Shown here piece by piece: positions 50,055-57,887 of a stretch of 64,000 nt of DNA (position 1 is the stretch's first letter; every line of letters starts with the position of its first letter). The position numbers and the translations under genes were made by a program. The DNA lies in NCBI GenBank assembly GCA_964434165.1, contig CAYSUS010000029.1, forward strand, positions 1 through 64,000, given 5' to 3'. The DNA is from CAYSUS01 sp964434165 (GTDB lineage: Bacteria > Planctomycetota > Planctomycetia > Pirellulales > Thermoguttaceae). A model generated the notes under the pieces. It had not been told where the DNA came from. It ran no database searches and saw only the letters and a program-made list of their open reading frames with translations.

Positions 50055-50145
50055 CGTCGGCCTCCGCGGCGCTCGGCGCGGCCGATCTCCTCCCAACCTC
50101 CTCGATCCTTATCCGCGAATCCCGATCCCCGGTTCCTTGTCCTCC

Positions 50146-51534
50146 ATGCTGACCGTTTGGAAGCTTCGCGAATTGATCGGAGGGCGGATCATCGCCATCC
50201 GCGCGCAGGGCGATCCGCCAGCGGCGCCGGTCGGTCCCGTGGAGACCGACAGCCGGCTGGTCGAGCCGGGCGACGTGTTCTGGGCCCTTCGAGGCGCGCG
50301 GCGCGACGGCAACGATTTCGCCGCCGAGGCGCTCACCCGCGGAGCGGCCGGGGTCGTGGTCAGCCGTCCGATCCAGGTGCCCGAGGGCCACTGGGCGCTG
50401 GTGGTGGACGACACGCTGCAGGCCCTGTGGCGCCTGGCCGCGTGGAAGCGGCGTCGATTCACCGGCACCGTGATCGGCGTGACCGGAAGCGTAGGCAAGA
50501 CGACCACCCGAGAGATGATCCACGCCGTGCTCCGCACGCGACTGCGCGGAACTGCCAGCCCCAGGAACTACAACAACCACGTGGGCGTGCCGCTGAGCAT
50601 GCTGGCCTTGGAATCGGATCACGACTACGCGGTGCTCGAGTTGGGCGCCAGCGCGCGGGGCGAGATCGCGGCCCTGGCTGGCCTGTGCCAACCCAAGGTC
50701 GGCGTGATCACGCACGTGGGCGAGGCCCACCTGGGGGGATTCGGGTCCGTGGCCGAGGTCGCCAGCTCCAAGGCGGAGCTGCTCGCGGCGCTGCCGCCAG
50801 ACGGCCGCGCCGTGCTCGGCGAGGACCCCTGGCTGGAGTGCGTCGCGCGCCAGTGCGAGGCCGAGCGCATCTGGGTGGGGCGCGGGGCCCAGTGCGACCT
50901 GGTGGCCACCGAAGTCCGCTCGGGCGGAGGGGTTTTGAGCTTCCGCGCGGCCGGACAGGCATTCCGCGTGCCCGTCTGGGGAAGACACCACCTGACCAGC
51001 GCCCTGGCCGCGGCCGCCGTGGGGCGGATGTTCGGGCTGGGGATGGCGGAGATCGCCGATTCCCTGGTCCGCTTCGACCCCGTGCCCATGCGGTGCCAGG
51101 TGACGGAGTGCCGCGGGGCCACGATCATCAACGACGCGTATAACGCTAGCCCCATGGCGATGCGGGCCGCCCTGGAGCTGCTGCGGGAGTTCGACGCCCC
51201 GGGCCGGCGGATCGTGGTGATCGGCGAGATGGCCGAGCTGGGCGCCGAGTGCGCCGAGCTTCACCGTCAGCTCGGCGAGCAGACGATCACCTTGTGCGGG
51301 GCCGACTTGCTCATCGCCTGCGGTCCGCACGCGGGCCAGACCGTGGCCGGCGCCCTATCGGCGGGAATGCCCCGGGCGCACGCGATTCAATGTCCCACGC
51401 CGGAGCACGCGCTGCCTTACCTGGGACAGGTCGTCTCGCCCGGCGACGTCGTGCTGGTCAAGGGCTCTCGCATCATGGCCATGGAACGCATCGTGGCGGC
51501 TTTGGCCACGTTCCCGCGACGGAGATCCGCCTAA
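50146..51534 (+). CDS. murF: UDP-N-acetylmuramoyl-tripeptide--D-alanyl-D-alanine ligase
   Basis: A 462-residue Mur ligase adding D-Ala-D-Ala to the tripeptide precursor. The N-terminal domain has VETDSRLVEPGDVFWALRG; the ATP loop is VTGSVGKTTTREM; LGASARGEI and the NNHVGVPLSML region fit MurF. C-terminally IINDAYNASPMAMRAALELL is the family hallmark, and GDVVLVKGSRIMAMERIV ends the protein. The ATG at 50146 is used; a TTG nine bases earlier adds only three residues. It starts about 90 bases after murE in the same direction and is followed by a 330-base gap with two palindromic repeats before mraY. Confidence 0.95.
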   Translation: MLTVWKLRELIGGRIIAIRAQGDPPAAPVGPVETDSRLVEPGDVFWALRGARRDGNDFAAEALTRGAAGVVVSRPIQVPEGHWALVVDDTLQALWRLAAWKRRRFTGTVIGVTGSVGKTTTREMIHAVLRTRLRGTASPRNYNNHVGVPLSMLALESDHDYAVLELGASARGEIAALAGLCQPKVGVITHVGEAHLGGFGSVAEVASSKAELLAALPPDGRAVLGEDPWLECVARQCEAERIWVGRGAQCDLVATEVRSGGGVLSFRAAGQAFRVPVWGRHHLTSALAAAAVGRMFGLGMAEIADSLVRFDPVPMRCQVTECRGATIINDAYNASPMAMRAALELLREFDAPGRRIVVIGEMAELGAECAELHRQLGEQTITLCGADLLIACGPHAGQTVAGALSAGMPRAHAIQCPTPEHALPYLGQVVSPGDVVLVKGSRIMAMERIVAALATFPRRRSA

Positions 51535-51762
51535 CAGGAAAACACGACCGTTTAGCTTGAGGCCCCGTCGGTTGCGTCGGGTTTGCGGGAACCTTGACGC
51601 TACCCTCCCTCCTGGGTAGGAGCAACCAGCTTGCCGGAATCCGCGGTTTCTGGGTCAACCGCTCCGGTGAGTGCTTCACGATGGGGCCTAGGACTGAGCG
51701 CCGGGGCGGTGCGAAAGCACCGCTCCGGCGGCTCAGGGATTCATCGGCCGGAACGAGGCAAG

Positions 51763-51795
51763 AGACTCCCGAAGTCTTCAAGACTTTGAAAGTCT
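51763..51795. repeat. 33-bp double-palindromic intergenic repeat, copy 4
   Basis: Arms AGACTCCCGAAGTCT and AGACTTTGAAAGTCT flank TCA. This is the most diverged copy (three mismatches between arms). It forms a tandem pair with copy 5, 25 bases downstream. Confidence 0.75.
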
Positions 51796-51820
51796 GACGC
51801 TCCCTACGCCACCGCCAACG

Positions 51821-51853
51821 AGACTTCCGAAGTCCTGAAGACTCCGGAAGTCC
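51821..51853. repeat. 33-bp double-palindromic intergenic repeat, copy 5
   Basis: Arms AGACTTCCGAAGTCC and AGACTCCGGAAGTCC flank TGA. The copy ends 13 bases before the mraY start codon, so its hairpin could affect mraY translation initiation. Confidence 0.8.
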
Positions 51854-51866
51854 GATCATCGCTGAC

Positions 51867-53066
51867 ATGGTGCTCTTGCTCCTTCGGTGGCTCGACTCGC
51901 TCGCGTGGGCCGGCGGCACCTGCGGGCTTGAGAAGATCACCCTCCGGGCGTCGCTGGCCGCGGTGCTCAGCTTCGCCGTGGCCCTGGCGGCGGGGCCGCG
52001 GGTGATCGGCTGGCTGGCCGCCAGGTTCCGCGAGCGGATTCGGGAAGACTCGCCCGCCCTGTTCGAGTTGCACAGGGACAAGAGCGCCACGCCCACGATG
52101 GGCGGGCTGTTCCTCGTGGCCGGGCTGATCGCGGCGACCCTTGTGCTTGGCGATCTCGAGAACCCCTTCGTGGGCGTCGCGCTGGTGCTCACGGTCGGGC
52201 TGGGGGCTTTGGGTGTCGTCGACGACCTGGGCAAGCTTCGCGGGCGGGGCGGGCTCTCGGCCCGAGCGAAGCTGGCCGGTCAGGTACTCCTCGCGGCTTG
52301 GGCCGCAGGGTTGCTGCACGGGCGCATGGGCCAGGTGCCCGGAGGGCTCGACCTTCACGTGCCGCTGCTCGGGCCGTTTGGCGGCATCGGATGGTGGTTC
52401 ATCCCTCTGGCTACGGGGGTGATCGTCGCTTCCTCGAACGCCGTGAACCTGGCCGACGGCCTGGACGGCCTGGCAGGCGGATGCCTGATCTTCGCCGCCG
52501 CAGCCATGACCCTCGTGGCCTACGGCAGCGGCCATGTCGAACTGGCGGCCTACCTGCATCTGCCGCGCGTTCCCGGGGCCGGCGAGATGACGGTCCTCGC
52601 AGGGGCCATGATCGGCGCCTTGCTGGGGTTCCTGTGGTTCAACTGCCATCCGGCCCAGGTCTTCATGGGCGACACCGGTTCGCTGCCCCTGGGCGGCTTG
52701 TTGGGGCTGCTCGCCGTGGTCACGCGACAGGAACTGCTTCTCCTGCTGGTCGGCGGGGTGTTCGTGGCCGAGGCCTCGAGCGTGATCATCCAGGTCGGCT
52801 CGTTCAAGCTGCGCGGGAGGCGGGTGTTCCGCTGCGCGCCATTGCACCACCACTTCCAGCTTCTCGGATGGCCCGAAAGCCGGATCGTGGTCCGCTTCTG
52901 GATCGCCTCGGCCGTCTGCGCCATTCTGGGTCTGGCCACGCTCAAGCTCAACGCGCCGCCAGCGCGCCCCTCGTCCGTGGCAGAGTCACCCCACGTCAAG
53001 GCGTCCACGGAGCCGGCGCAACCCGTGCGTGTCGCGTCCCGCAGTTCGCATCAAGAGGGCCGCTGA
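51867..53066 (+). CDS. mraY: Phospho-N-acetylmuramoyl-pentapeptide-transferase
   Basis: A 399-residue polytopic enzyme that makes lipid I on the inner membrane. Family markers are RDKSATPTMGGL, GVVDDLGKL (Asp pair), NAVNLADGLDGLAGG (catalytic aspartates), NCHPAQVFMGDTGSL and the terminal APLHHHFQLLGWPESRIVVRFW. About ten helices are present. A hydrophilic tail of about 35 residues is an extension relative to E. coli. The ribosome-binding site is not obvious; repeat copy 5 ends 13 bases before the ATG. murG starts four bases after the stop. Confidence 0.95.
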   Translation: MVLLLLRWLDSLAWAGGTCGLEKITLRASLAAVLSFAVALAAGPRVIGWLAARFRERIREDSPALFELHRDKSATPTMGGLFLVAGLIAATLVLGDLENPFVGVALVLTVGLGALGVVDDLGKLRGRGGLSARAKLAGQVLLAAWAAGLLHGRMGQVPGGLDLHVPLLGPFGGIGWWFIPLATGVIVASSNAVNLADGLDGLAGGCLIFAAAAMTLVAYGSGHVELAAYLHLPRVPGAGEMTVLAGAMIGALLGFLWFNCHPAQVFMGDTGSLPLGGLLGLLAVVTRQELLLLLVGGVFVAEASSVIIQVGSFKLRGRRVFRCAPLHHHFQLLGWPESRIVVRFWIASAVCAILGLATLKLNAPPARPSSVAESPHVKASTEPAQPVRVASRSSHQEGR

Positions 53067-53070
53067 ACCG

Positions 53071-54291
53071 ATGCACTTCGTTTTTGCCGGCGGAGGAACG
53101 GGCGGGCATTTGTTCCCCGGCCTGGCCGTGGCGCAGGAGCTGCTCCGCGACCGGCCGCGAACGCGGATCACGTTTGCGGGCAGCGGCCGGCCTTTCGAGC
53201 AGACCCACGTGGCGGCAGCCGGATACGACTACGGGTCAGTCCCCTGCTGCCCCTTATCCAGTCGGGTCCGGCATTGGCCCCGTTTCGTGGGGCAGAATCT
53301 GGCGGGCTTCTGGCAGGCACGGCAGATGCTCCGCTCGCAGCGAGTGAGCGCGGTCGTGGGACTGGGCGGATTCGCCAGCGTGCCGACCTCGCGGGCCGCG
53401 ATCGGGCTGGGGATTCCCCTGGTGCTGCTGGAACAGAATGCGGTGCCGGGCCGGGCCACGCGGTGGATGGCTCCCCGCGCGGCGGCCGTATGCCTGGCGC
53501 TGGAAGAGGCGATGGAGCATTTGCCCCTGCGGTGCCGCGCGATCGTGACGGGCAACCCGATCCGCGACCAGTTCCACCCGCGCGTCGCGCCTGGCTCGGC
53601 CGGCGGGCCGTGTCGGGCGGCTCGATTGGCAGAAGGCGGCACGCACCGCTCGCTCACCCAGAATGCGATCGCACCACCCGCGCAAGCTCTGGCGGAAGTG
53701 GGTCCTTCGCCGCCGAGAAGGCAACTCCTCATCCTCGGCGGCAGCGGCGGGGCACGGTCGCTCAACGAAAGCGTGCCTCGGGCTCTCGCGCGGCTCTCGG
53801 CCGAGCTGGACGACTGGGCGATCGTCCACCAATCCGGCGAGTCGGGCTATCGGGCCGCTTGCGAGGCGTACTTGCACGCCCGAGTCGAGGCCAGGGTCGT
53901 GCCGTTCGTGGCCGACATGCCGGGCATGCTGGCGCAAACCGATCTGGCCGTCAGCCGTGCGGGCGGGACTACGCTGGCCGAGCTGGCGGCTGCGGGCGTG
54001 CCGGCAGTGCTCGCTGCCTACCCCCTTGCGGCGGACGACCACCAGAGTCGCAACGCCGAGGCCTACGCCCGAACGGGCGGATGTGTCGCGCTGGACGAGC
54101 GCGACCCAGCAGCTCCGTTCGACCTTCGCCTTGCCGAAGTCCTTTCCCCCCTGCTGAGTGAGCACGATGCTCGGTCGGGGATGGGCCGCGCCATGCGCCG
54201 CATGGCCCGCCCCGAGGCCGCCCGGAAGGTGGCGGAAATCGTGGCAGGACAGTGCGGCGCTGCTGCCTCGGGCGCTGCGCGAGCCGCGTGA
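53071..54291 (+). CDS. murG: UDP-N-acetylglucosamine--N-acetylmuramyl transferase
   Basis: A 406-residue GT28 glycosyltransferase converting lipid I to lipid II at the cytoplasmic face. The N-terminal glycine-rich motif is FVFAGGGTGGHLFPGLAVA, a second is VVGLGGFASVP, and the acceptor-side region is LEQNAVPGRATRWM. The C-terminal UDP-GlcNAc domain has LLILGGSGGARSLNESVP, SRAGGTTLAELAAAGVPAVLAAYPLA and DDHQSRNAEAYA. Between the two domains lies an unusual insertion (about 175-215, AGGPCRAARLAEGGTHRS...) absent from typical MurG. It follows mraY by four bases. Confidence 0.93.
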   Translation: MHFVFAGGGTGGHLFPGLAVAQELLRDRPRTRITFAGSGRPFEQTHVAAAGYDYGSVPCCPLSSRVRHWPRFVGQNLAGFWQARQMLRSQRVSAVVGLGGFASVPTSRAAIGLGIPLVLLEQNAVPGRATRWMAPRAAAVCLALEEAMEHLPLRCRAIVTGNPIRDQFHPRVAPGSAGGPCRAARLAEGGTHRSLTQNAIAPPAQALAEVGPSPPRRQLLILGGSGGARSLNESVPRALARLSAELDDWAIVHQSGESGYRAACEAYLHARVEARVVPFVADMPGMLAQTDLAVSRAGGTTLAELAAAGVPAVLAAYPLAADDHQSRNAEAYARTGGCVALDERDPAAPFDLRLAEVLSPLLSEHDARSGMGRAMRRMARPEAARKVAEIVAGQCGAAASGAARAA

Positions 54292-54356
54292 TCCGGCGTC
54301 GTCCCGGGCGGTGCGGCACCCAGTCCTGCGGGGGTGGGTGCCGCTGGTCGTCGCGA

Positions 54357-54386
54357 TTGACACGCTGCGCCGCTTCCCCCTATGAT
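54357..54386 (+). promoter_or_regulatory. Internal sigma-70-type promoter upstream of murC
   Basis: TTGACA (54357-54362), an 18-base spacer and TATGAT (54381-54386, 5/6 match) follow the murG stop by about 65 bases. The -10 overlaps the first possible in-frame ATG of murC (54382), which argues for a downstream start at 54430. Confidence 0.5.
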
Positions 54387-54429
54387 TGGTGGGCTTCCAT
54401 TGGCACACTTCCCGGAAGGAGTCTGGGGC

Positions 54430-55884
54430 TTGTTGGCTGCAAGGCGGCGCCCGCTTTCCGAATGCTCTCTTCGTCCTCTCTCCGGCAGCCTGGAGATTGA
54501 GGCCCCGTCCAGGGCCCATCTGGTGGGCGCCGCAGGCTCGGGGATGCGGTCGCTGGCCGACGTGCTGCTGGGCCTTGGTTGGACCGTTTCGGGCAGCGAC
54601 TGCGCGCCGGCCGAGCAGCCCGGACAGCGGCCCATCCCCTTCCCCTTCTTTGGTCGGCACGGGCCCGACCAAGTGCCGCCCGACGCCCGGCTGGTCGTCC
54701 ACAGCGGCGCGGTACCGCCCGACAACCCCGAGCTGTGCCGCGCCGCCGAGCTGGGCATTCCCCGGATGAGCTACTTCGAGGCTCTGGGACGGCTGATGCG
54801 GTCGCGCCGCGGTCTGGCGGTGGCCGGCACGCACGGGAAATCGACGACCTCGGCCATGCTGGCCGCGATTCTCCAGGCGTCGGGCGTCGATCCGACCGTC
54901 TGCTTCGGCGCGGTCCCCTTGGGGCGGAGCAGCGGCGGCCGCGCTGGGAGGGGGCCGTGGATGGTAGCCGAGGCCTGCGAGTATCGCGGCAATTTCCTGC
55001 ACCTGGGCCCGGAGCACGCCGCGATCCTCAACGTCGAGACGGACCACTTCGACTGCTACCGAGATCTAAACGAAGTGCAGGCGGCTTTCGCCCGATTCGC
55101 GTCGCTTCTGCCGCCCGTCGGGAGGCTCATCGTCTCGGCCCGGTGCCCCGTGGCGCTCGCAGCGGCAGCGGCCGCCCGTTGCGCCGTGGAGACGTTCGGC
55201 CTTGGGCCCGATGCAGACTGGCAGGCCCGCGGCCTTACGGCGCGGCGCGGCATGTATGGCTTCCGGATCGTGCGCCGTGGCCGGAGGGTGTGCGACGTGG
55301 CGTTGCGTGTGCCGGGCTTGCACAACGTGGAGAACGCCGTGGCCGCGGCCGCGCTGGCCTGCGCGGCAGGCGTGCAAGGCGACTCGATCGGCCCCGGCCT
55401 TTCCGGATTTCGGGGATTGCATCGCCGTCTGGAGAGCCGCGGGAGTTGGCGCGGTGCGGCCCTGGTGGACGACTACGCCCACCACCCGACCGAAGTGGGC
55501 GCCGCGCTCGGCGCAATCCGGCGGACGTATCCGGGGCGGCGCGTCTGGTGCGTGTTCCAGCCGCACCAGGTTTCGCGCACGGCGCGGTTGCTGGACGAGA
55601 TGGCCGCGAGCCTGCAAAATGCGGACGTGGTGGCCGTGGCCGACATCTGGCGGGCGCGGGAGCCCGCGCCGCGCCCCGGCGAGGTCACCAGCGCCGATCT
55701 GGCGGCGGCCGCGCGAGCACGGGGCGTGAACGTGGTTGCGGCCGGATGCCGCGAGGAGATTCTCGCCGCGCTCGTCGCGGAGGCACGGCCGGGCGACGTG
55801 GTGGTGACCTTGGGGGCGGGAGACATTGGGAAGCTGATCGATGAGCTGGTTGAGCGGTTTCAAGAAGATCGTGCGGCAGGCTGA
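54430..55884 (+). CDS. murC: UDP-N-acetylmuramate--L-alanine ligase
   Basis: A 484-residue Mur ligase adding L-Ala to UDP-MurNAc. It has HLVGAAGSGMRSLADVLLGLG (Rossmann start), VVHSGAVPPDNPE, the ATP loop VAGTHGKSTTSAML, NVETDHFDCY and the C-terminal VDDYAHHPTEVGAAL typical of MurC. The TTG at 54430 is preferred because AAGGAG lies eight bases upstream and an upstream ATG (54382) falls inside a promoter -10. The C-terminal 44 bases overlap murB. The length matches E. coli MurC (491). Confidence 0.92.
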   Translation: MLAARRRPLSECSLRPLSGSLEIEAPSRAHLVGAAGSGMRSLADVLLGLGWTVSGSDCAPAEQPGQRPIPFPFFGRHGPDQVPPDARLVVHSGAVPPDNPELCRAAELGIPRMSYFEALGRLMRSRRGLAVAGTHGKSTTSAMLAAILQASGVDPTVCFGAVPLGRSSGGRAGRGPWMVAEACEYRGNFLHLGPEHAAILNVETDHFDCYRDLNEVQAAFARFASLLPPVGRLIVSARCPVALAAAAAARCAVETFGLGPDADWQARGLTARRGMYGFRIVRRGRRVCDVALRVPGLHNVENAVAAAALACAAGVQGDSIGPGLSGFRGLHRRLESRGSWRGAALVDDYAHHPTEVGAALGAIRRTYPGRRVWCVFQPHQVSRTARLLDEMAASLQNADVVAVADIWRAREPAPRPGEVTSADLAAAARARGVNVVAAGCREEILAALVAEARPGDVVVTLGAGDIGKLIDELVERFQEDRAAG

Positions 55885-56719
55885 GCCGCTGGCGATGCAC
55901 ACGTGGTTCCAGCTCGGCGGTCCGGCTGAGTATTTCGCCGAGCCCCGCGACGTGGACGAACTGCTGAGCCTGGTGAAGCGATGCCGCGAGGAAGGTGTGC
56001 CGCTGCGCACGCTCGGCCGTGGCTCGAACCTGCTGGTCCGCGACGAGGGGGTCCGGGGCGTGGTCGTGCAGCTCTCGGCACCCGCGTTCCGCGAGATCAG
56101 GATCGAAGGCGATTCGCTGACCGTCGGGGCGGGGGCGCGGTTGGGTCGGGCGGTCACGACCTCGGTCCACCAGGGGCTCGGGGGACTGGAAGGGCTGGTC
56201 GGCATTCCCGGCTCCGTGGGTGGGGCCTTGCGCGGCAACGCGGGGACGCATGGGGGCGACGTGGGTCAGTGGACTGTCGAGGCGACTGTGATCAACGACC
56301 TGGGCGAGGTCCTCGTGCGCAAGCGGAGCGAACTGGTCTTCGCCTATCGGCAGAGCAGCCTCGACGAGCTGGTGATCCTCGGCGCCAGGTTCCAGCTTCA
56401 GCAGGACGACCCCCGCGAGCTCTCCAAGCGCTTGCAGAAGCTGTGGATCGTCAAGAAGGCCAACCAGCCCATGGGGCACCAGTGCGCGGGCTGCGTATTC
56501 AGGAACCCACGCGGGATGGTCGCCGGCGAGCTCATCGAGGAGTCGGGGTTGAAAGGCACGCGCATCGGCGGAGCCGTGGTCAGCGAGCGCCATGCCAACT
56601 TCATCGTGGCCGAGCCCGACTGCGAGGCCCAGGACGTCCTGCGCCTGATCGACCTGGTCCGCCAGCAGGTCCACGACCGGATGGGTGTGGAATTGGAGCT
56701 GGAACTGGAGATCTGGTGA
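55841..56719 (+). CDS. murB: UDP-N-acetylenolpyruvoylglucosamine reductase
   Basis: A 292-residue FAD enzyme that reduces UDP-GlcNAc-enolpyruvate to UDP-MurNAc. The FAD region has HTWFQLGGPAEYF and RTLGRGSNLLVRDEGVRG, and GIPGSVGGALRGNAGTHGGD carries the glycine-rich loop. The general acid position in CAGCVFRNP is a cysteine (C218), where many family members have serine; Cys variants of this motif are known. The C-terminal EESGLKGTRIGGAVVSERHANFIV completes the family pattern. It overlaps murC by 44 bases, so it is translationally coupled. Confidence 0.95.
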   Translation: MSWLSGFKKIVRQAEPLAMHTWFQLGGPAEYFAEPRDVDELLSLVKRCREEGVPLRTLGRGSNLLVRDEGVRGVVVQLSAPAFREIRIEGDSLTVGAGARLGRAVTTSVHQGLGGLEGLVGIPGSVGGALRGNAGTHGGDVGQWTVEATVINDLGEVLVRKRSELVFAYRQSSLDELVILGARFQLQQDDPRELSKRLQKLWIVKKANQPMGHQCAGCVFRNPRGMVAGELIEESGLKGTRIGGAVVSERHANFIVAEPDCEAQDVLRLIDLVRQQVHDRMGVELELELEIW

Positions 56720-56822
56720 GCCGCCGGCCGAAGGGAATCCTGGGGCCCGGCTGCTGCCTGCGAGAGCGGCGAGCACGAAGTGCGAAAGCACTTTCCTCCG
56801 ACCTCCGACTTCTACCCCCGCC

Positions 56823-57743
56823 ATGGCGAAGAGACGCACCCAACCCGCCAGCAAGCCGTCGCCCACCCTGCCCGGGTGGCTGGCGAACGCGGCCGGCTAC
56901 TTGGCGGGGCCGGGCCGCCGCGTGGCCATGGCGCTGGTGGTCGTGGCCGTGTTCGGCGGCGGGTGGTATCTGGTCTGGCTCCAGGTGCGCCAGCGCGTGC
57001 TCTCTTCGGACGACTACGTGGTGCGGGTTGAGGACGTGGTGACCGCGCCGCGCCCGGAGTGGATCCGCCGCGACGTGCGGGCTGAGGTGCTCCGCGACGT
57101 CGGCCTGGGCGGCGGGCTGTCGATCCTGGACGAGCGGCTGACCGAGCGCGTGGCGACGGCCTTCGAGCGGCATCCGTGGGTGGCTGAGGTCGAGCGGGTG
57201 ACCAGGCACCACCCCGCCCGGCTCCAGGTCGATCTAGTGTGGCGCAGGCCCGTCTGCATGGTCGAGACGGCCGACGGGATGGTGCCGGTGGACCGGCTGG
57301 GGACACTCCTGCCGCGGGGCGACTTCTCGCAGGTCGAGGCCGGCCGCTATCCGCGGATCGTGGGCGTCGATTCGGCGCCCGTCGGGCCCGTAGGCACGCG
57401 GTGGGGCGACGCCCGCGTGGTGGACGGGGCCGAGATCGCGGCGACCTTCGGGCCCGCATGGCACGAGCTCAAGCTGGACCGCATCGTGCCCACCTCCCTG
57501 GGACCGGTGTACGCCTCGGAGCCGGTGTACGAGCTGTTCACGCGGGGTGGAACGCGGATTCTCTGGGGCCGCGGACCGGCCAGCCAGATGCCCAGCGAGC
57601 TTGGGCCCGAGGACAAGGTCGCGCGCCTGCTCCGGTACGCGCGGGAGCACGGCACGCTGGACGGCGCCGGCGGCCCGCAGGTGCTGGACGTGCGGACGCT
57701 GGCGCCGGCCGAGCCGCGGACGGCCAGACTTACGAAGTCTTGA
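56823..57743 (+). CDS. ftsQ: FtsQ/DivIB-like cell division protein
   Basis: A 306-residue bitopic protein with one helix near residues 35-55 (VAMALVVVAVFGGGWYLVWL) and a periplasmic POTRA-like region (about 60-140: WIRRDVRAEVL..., LTERVATAFERHPWVAEVERVTRHHPARLQVDLVWRRPVCMVE). Position after murB and this fold fit FtsQ, which links division proteins to peptidoglycan synthesis. No ftsA or ftsZ follows. The last codons and the TGA stop lie within repeat copy 6: the stop is exactly its central triplet, so the C-terminal residues RLTKS derive from the repeat. The ATG at 56823 begins the basic N-tail. Confidence 0.82.
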   Translation: MAKRRTQPASKPSPTLPGWLANAAGYLAGPGRRVAMALVVVAVFGGGWYLVWLQVRQRVLSSDDYVVRVEDVVTAPRPEWIRRDVRAEVLRDVGLGGGLSILDERLTERVATAFERHPWVAEVERVTRHHPARLQVDLVWRRPVCMVETADGMVPVDRLGTLLPRGDFSQVEAGRYPRIVGVDSAPVGPVGTRWGDARVVDGAEIAATFGPAWHELKLDRIVPTSLGPVYASEPVYELFTRGGTRILWGRGPASQMPSELGPEDKVARLLRYAREHGTLDGAGGPQVLDVRTLAPAEPRTARLTKS

Positions 57744-57758
57744 AGACTTCGGAAGTCT
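57726..57758. repeat. 33-bp double-palindromic intergenic repeat, copy 6
   Basis: Arms AGACTTACGAAGTCT and AGACTTCGGAAGTCT flank TGA, with one mismatch. The central TGA (57741-57743) is the stop codon of ftsQ, so half of the repeat is translated. Confidence 0.88.
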
Positions 57759-57887
57759 ATCCCGGGCGGCGCGCCACCCTCTTGACACTCCCCGGCCGGT
57801 CGGGTCTGCTCTGTGCCGGGCCACATCGTACGGGCCGGGCGAAGGCCGCGCGGCGATCGACTCTCATGCGAAACGAGGGGAGCTTTC

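Larger units (their letters stand above)
51535..51866. other. Intergenic region between murF and mraY
   Basis: About 330 bases inside the mur cluster. It contains a 6-bp-arm inverted repeat CTACCC...GGGTAG (51600-51619) and two tandem copies of the 33-bp repeat. No gene is present; a ddl, murD or ftsW remnant is not visible. Confidence 0.6.

Noticed and set aside
46833..50096. Very long minus-strand open frame (over 1,000 codons) opposite murE and the secreted paralog
   Set aside because: It is antisense to two well-supported genes, has low-complexity His/Arg/Gly-rich composition and no domain. Such frames are common in GC-rich DNA.
1300..57758. The 33-bp repeats as a CRISPR array
   Set aside because: Copies are dispersed over 56 kb, spacing is irregular and no cas gene is present.
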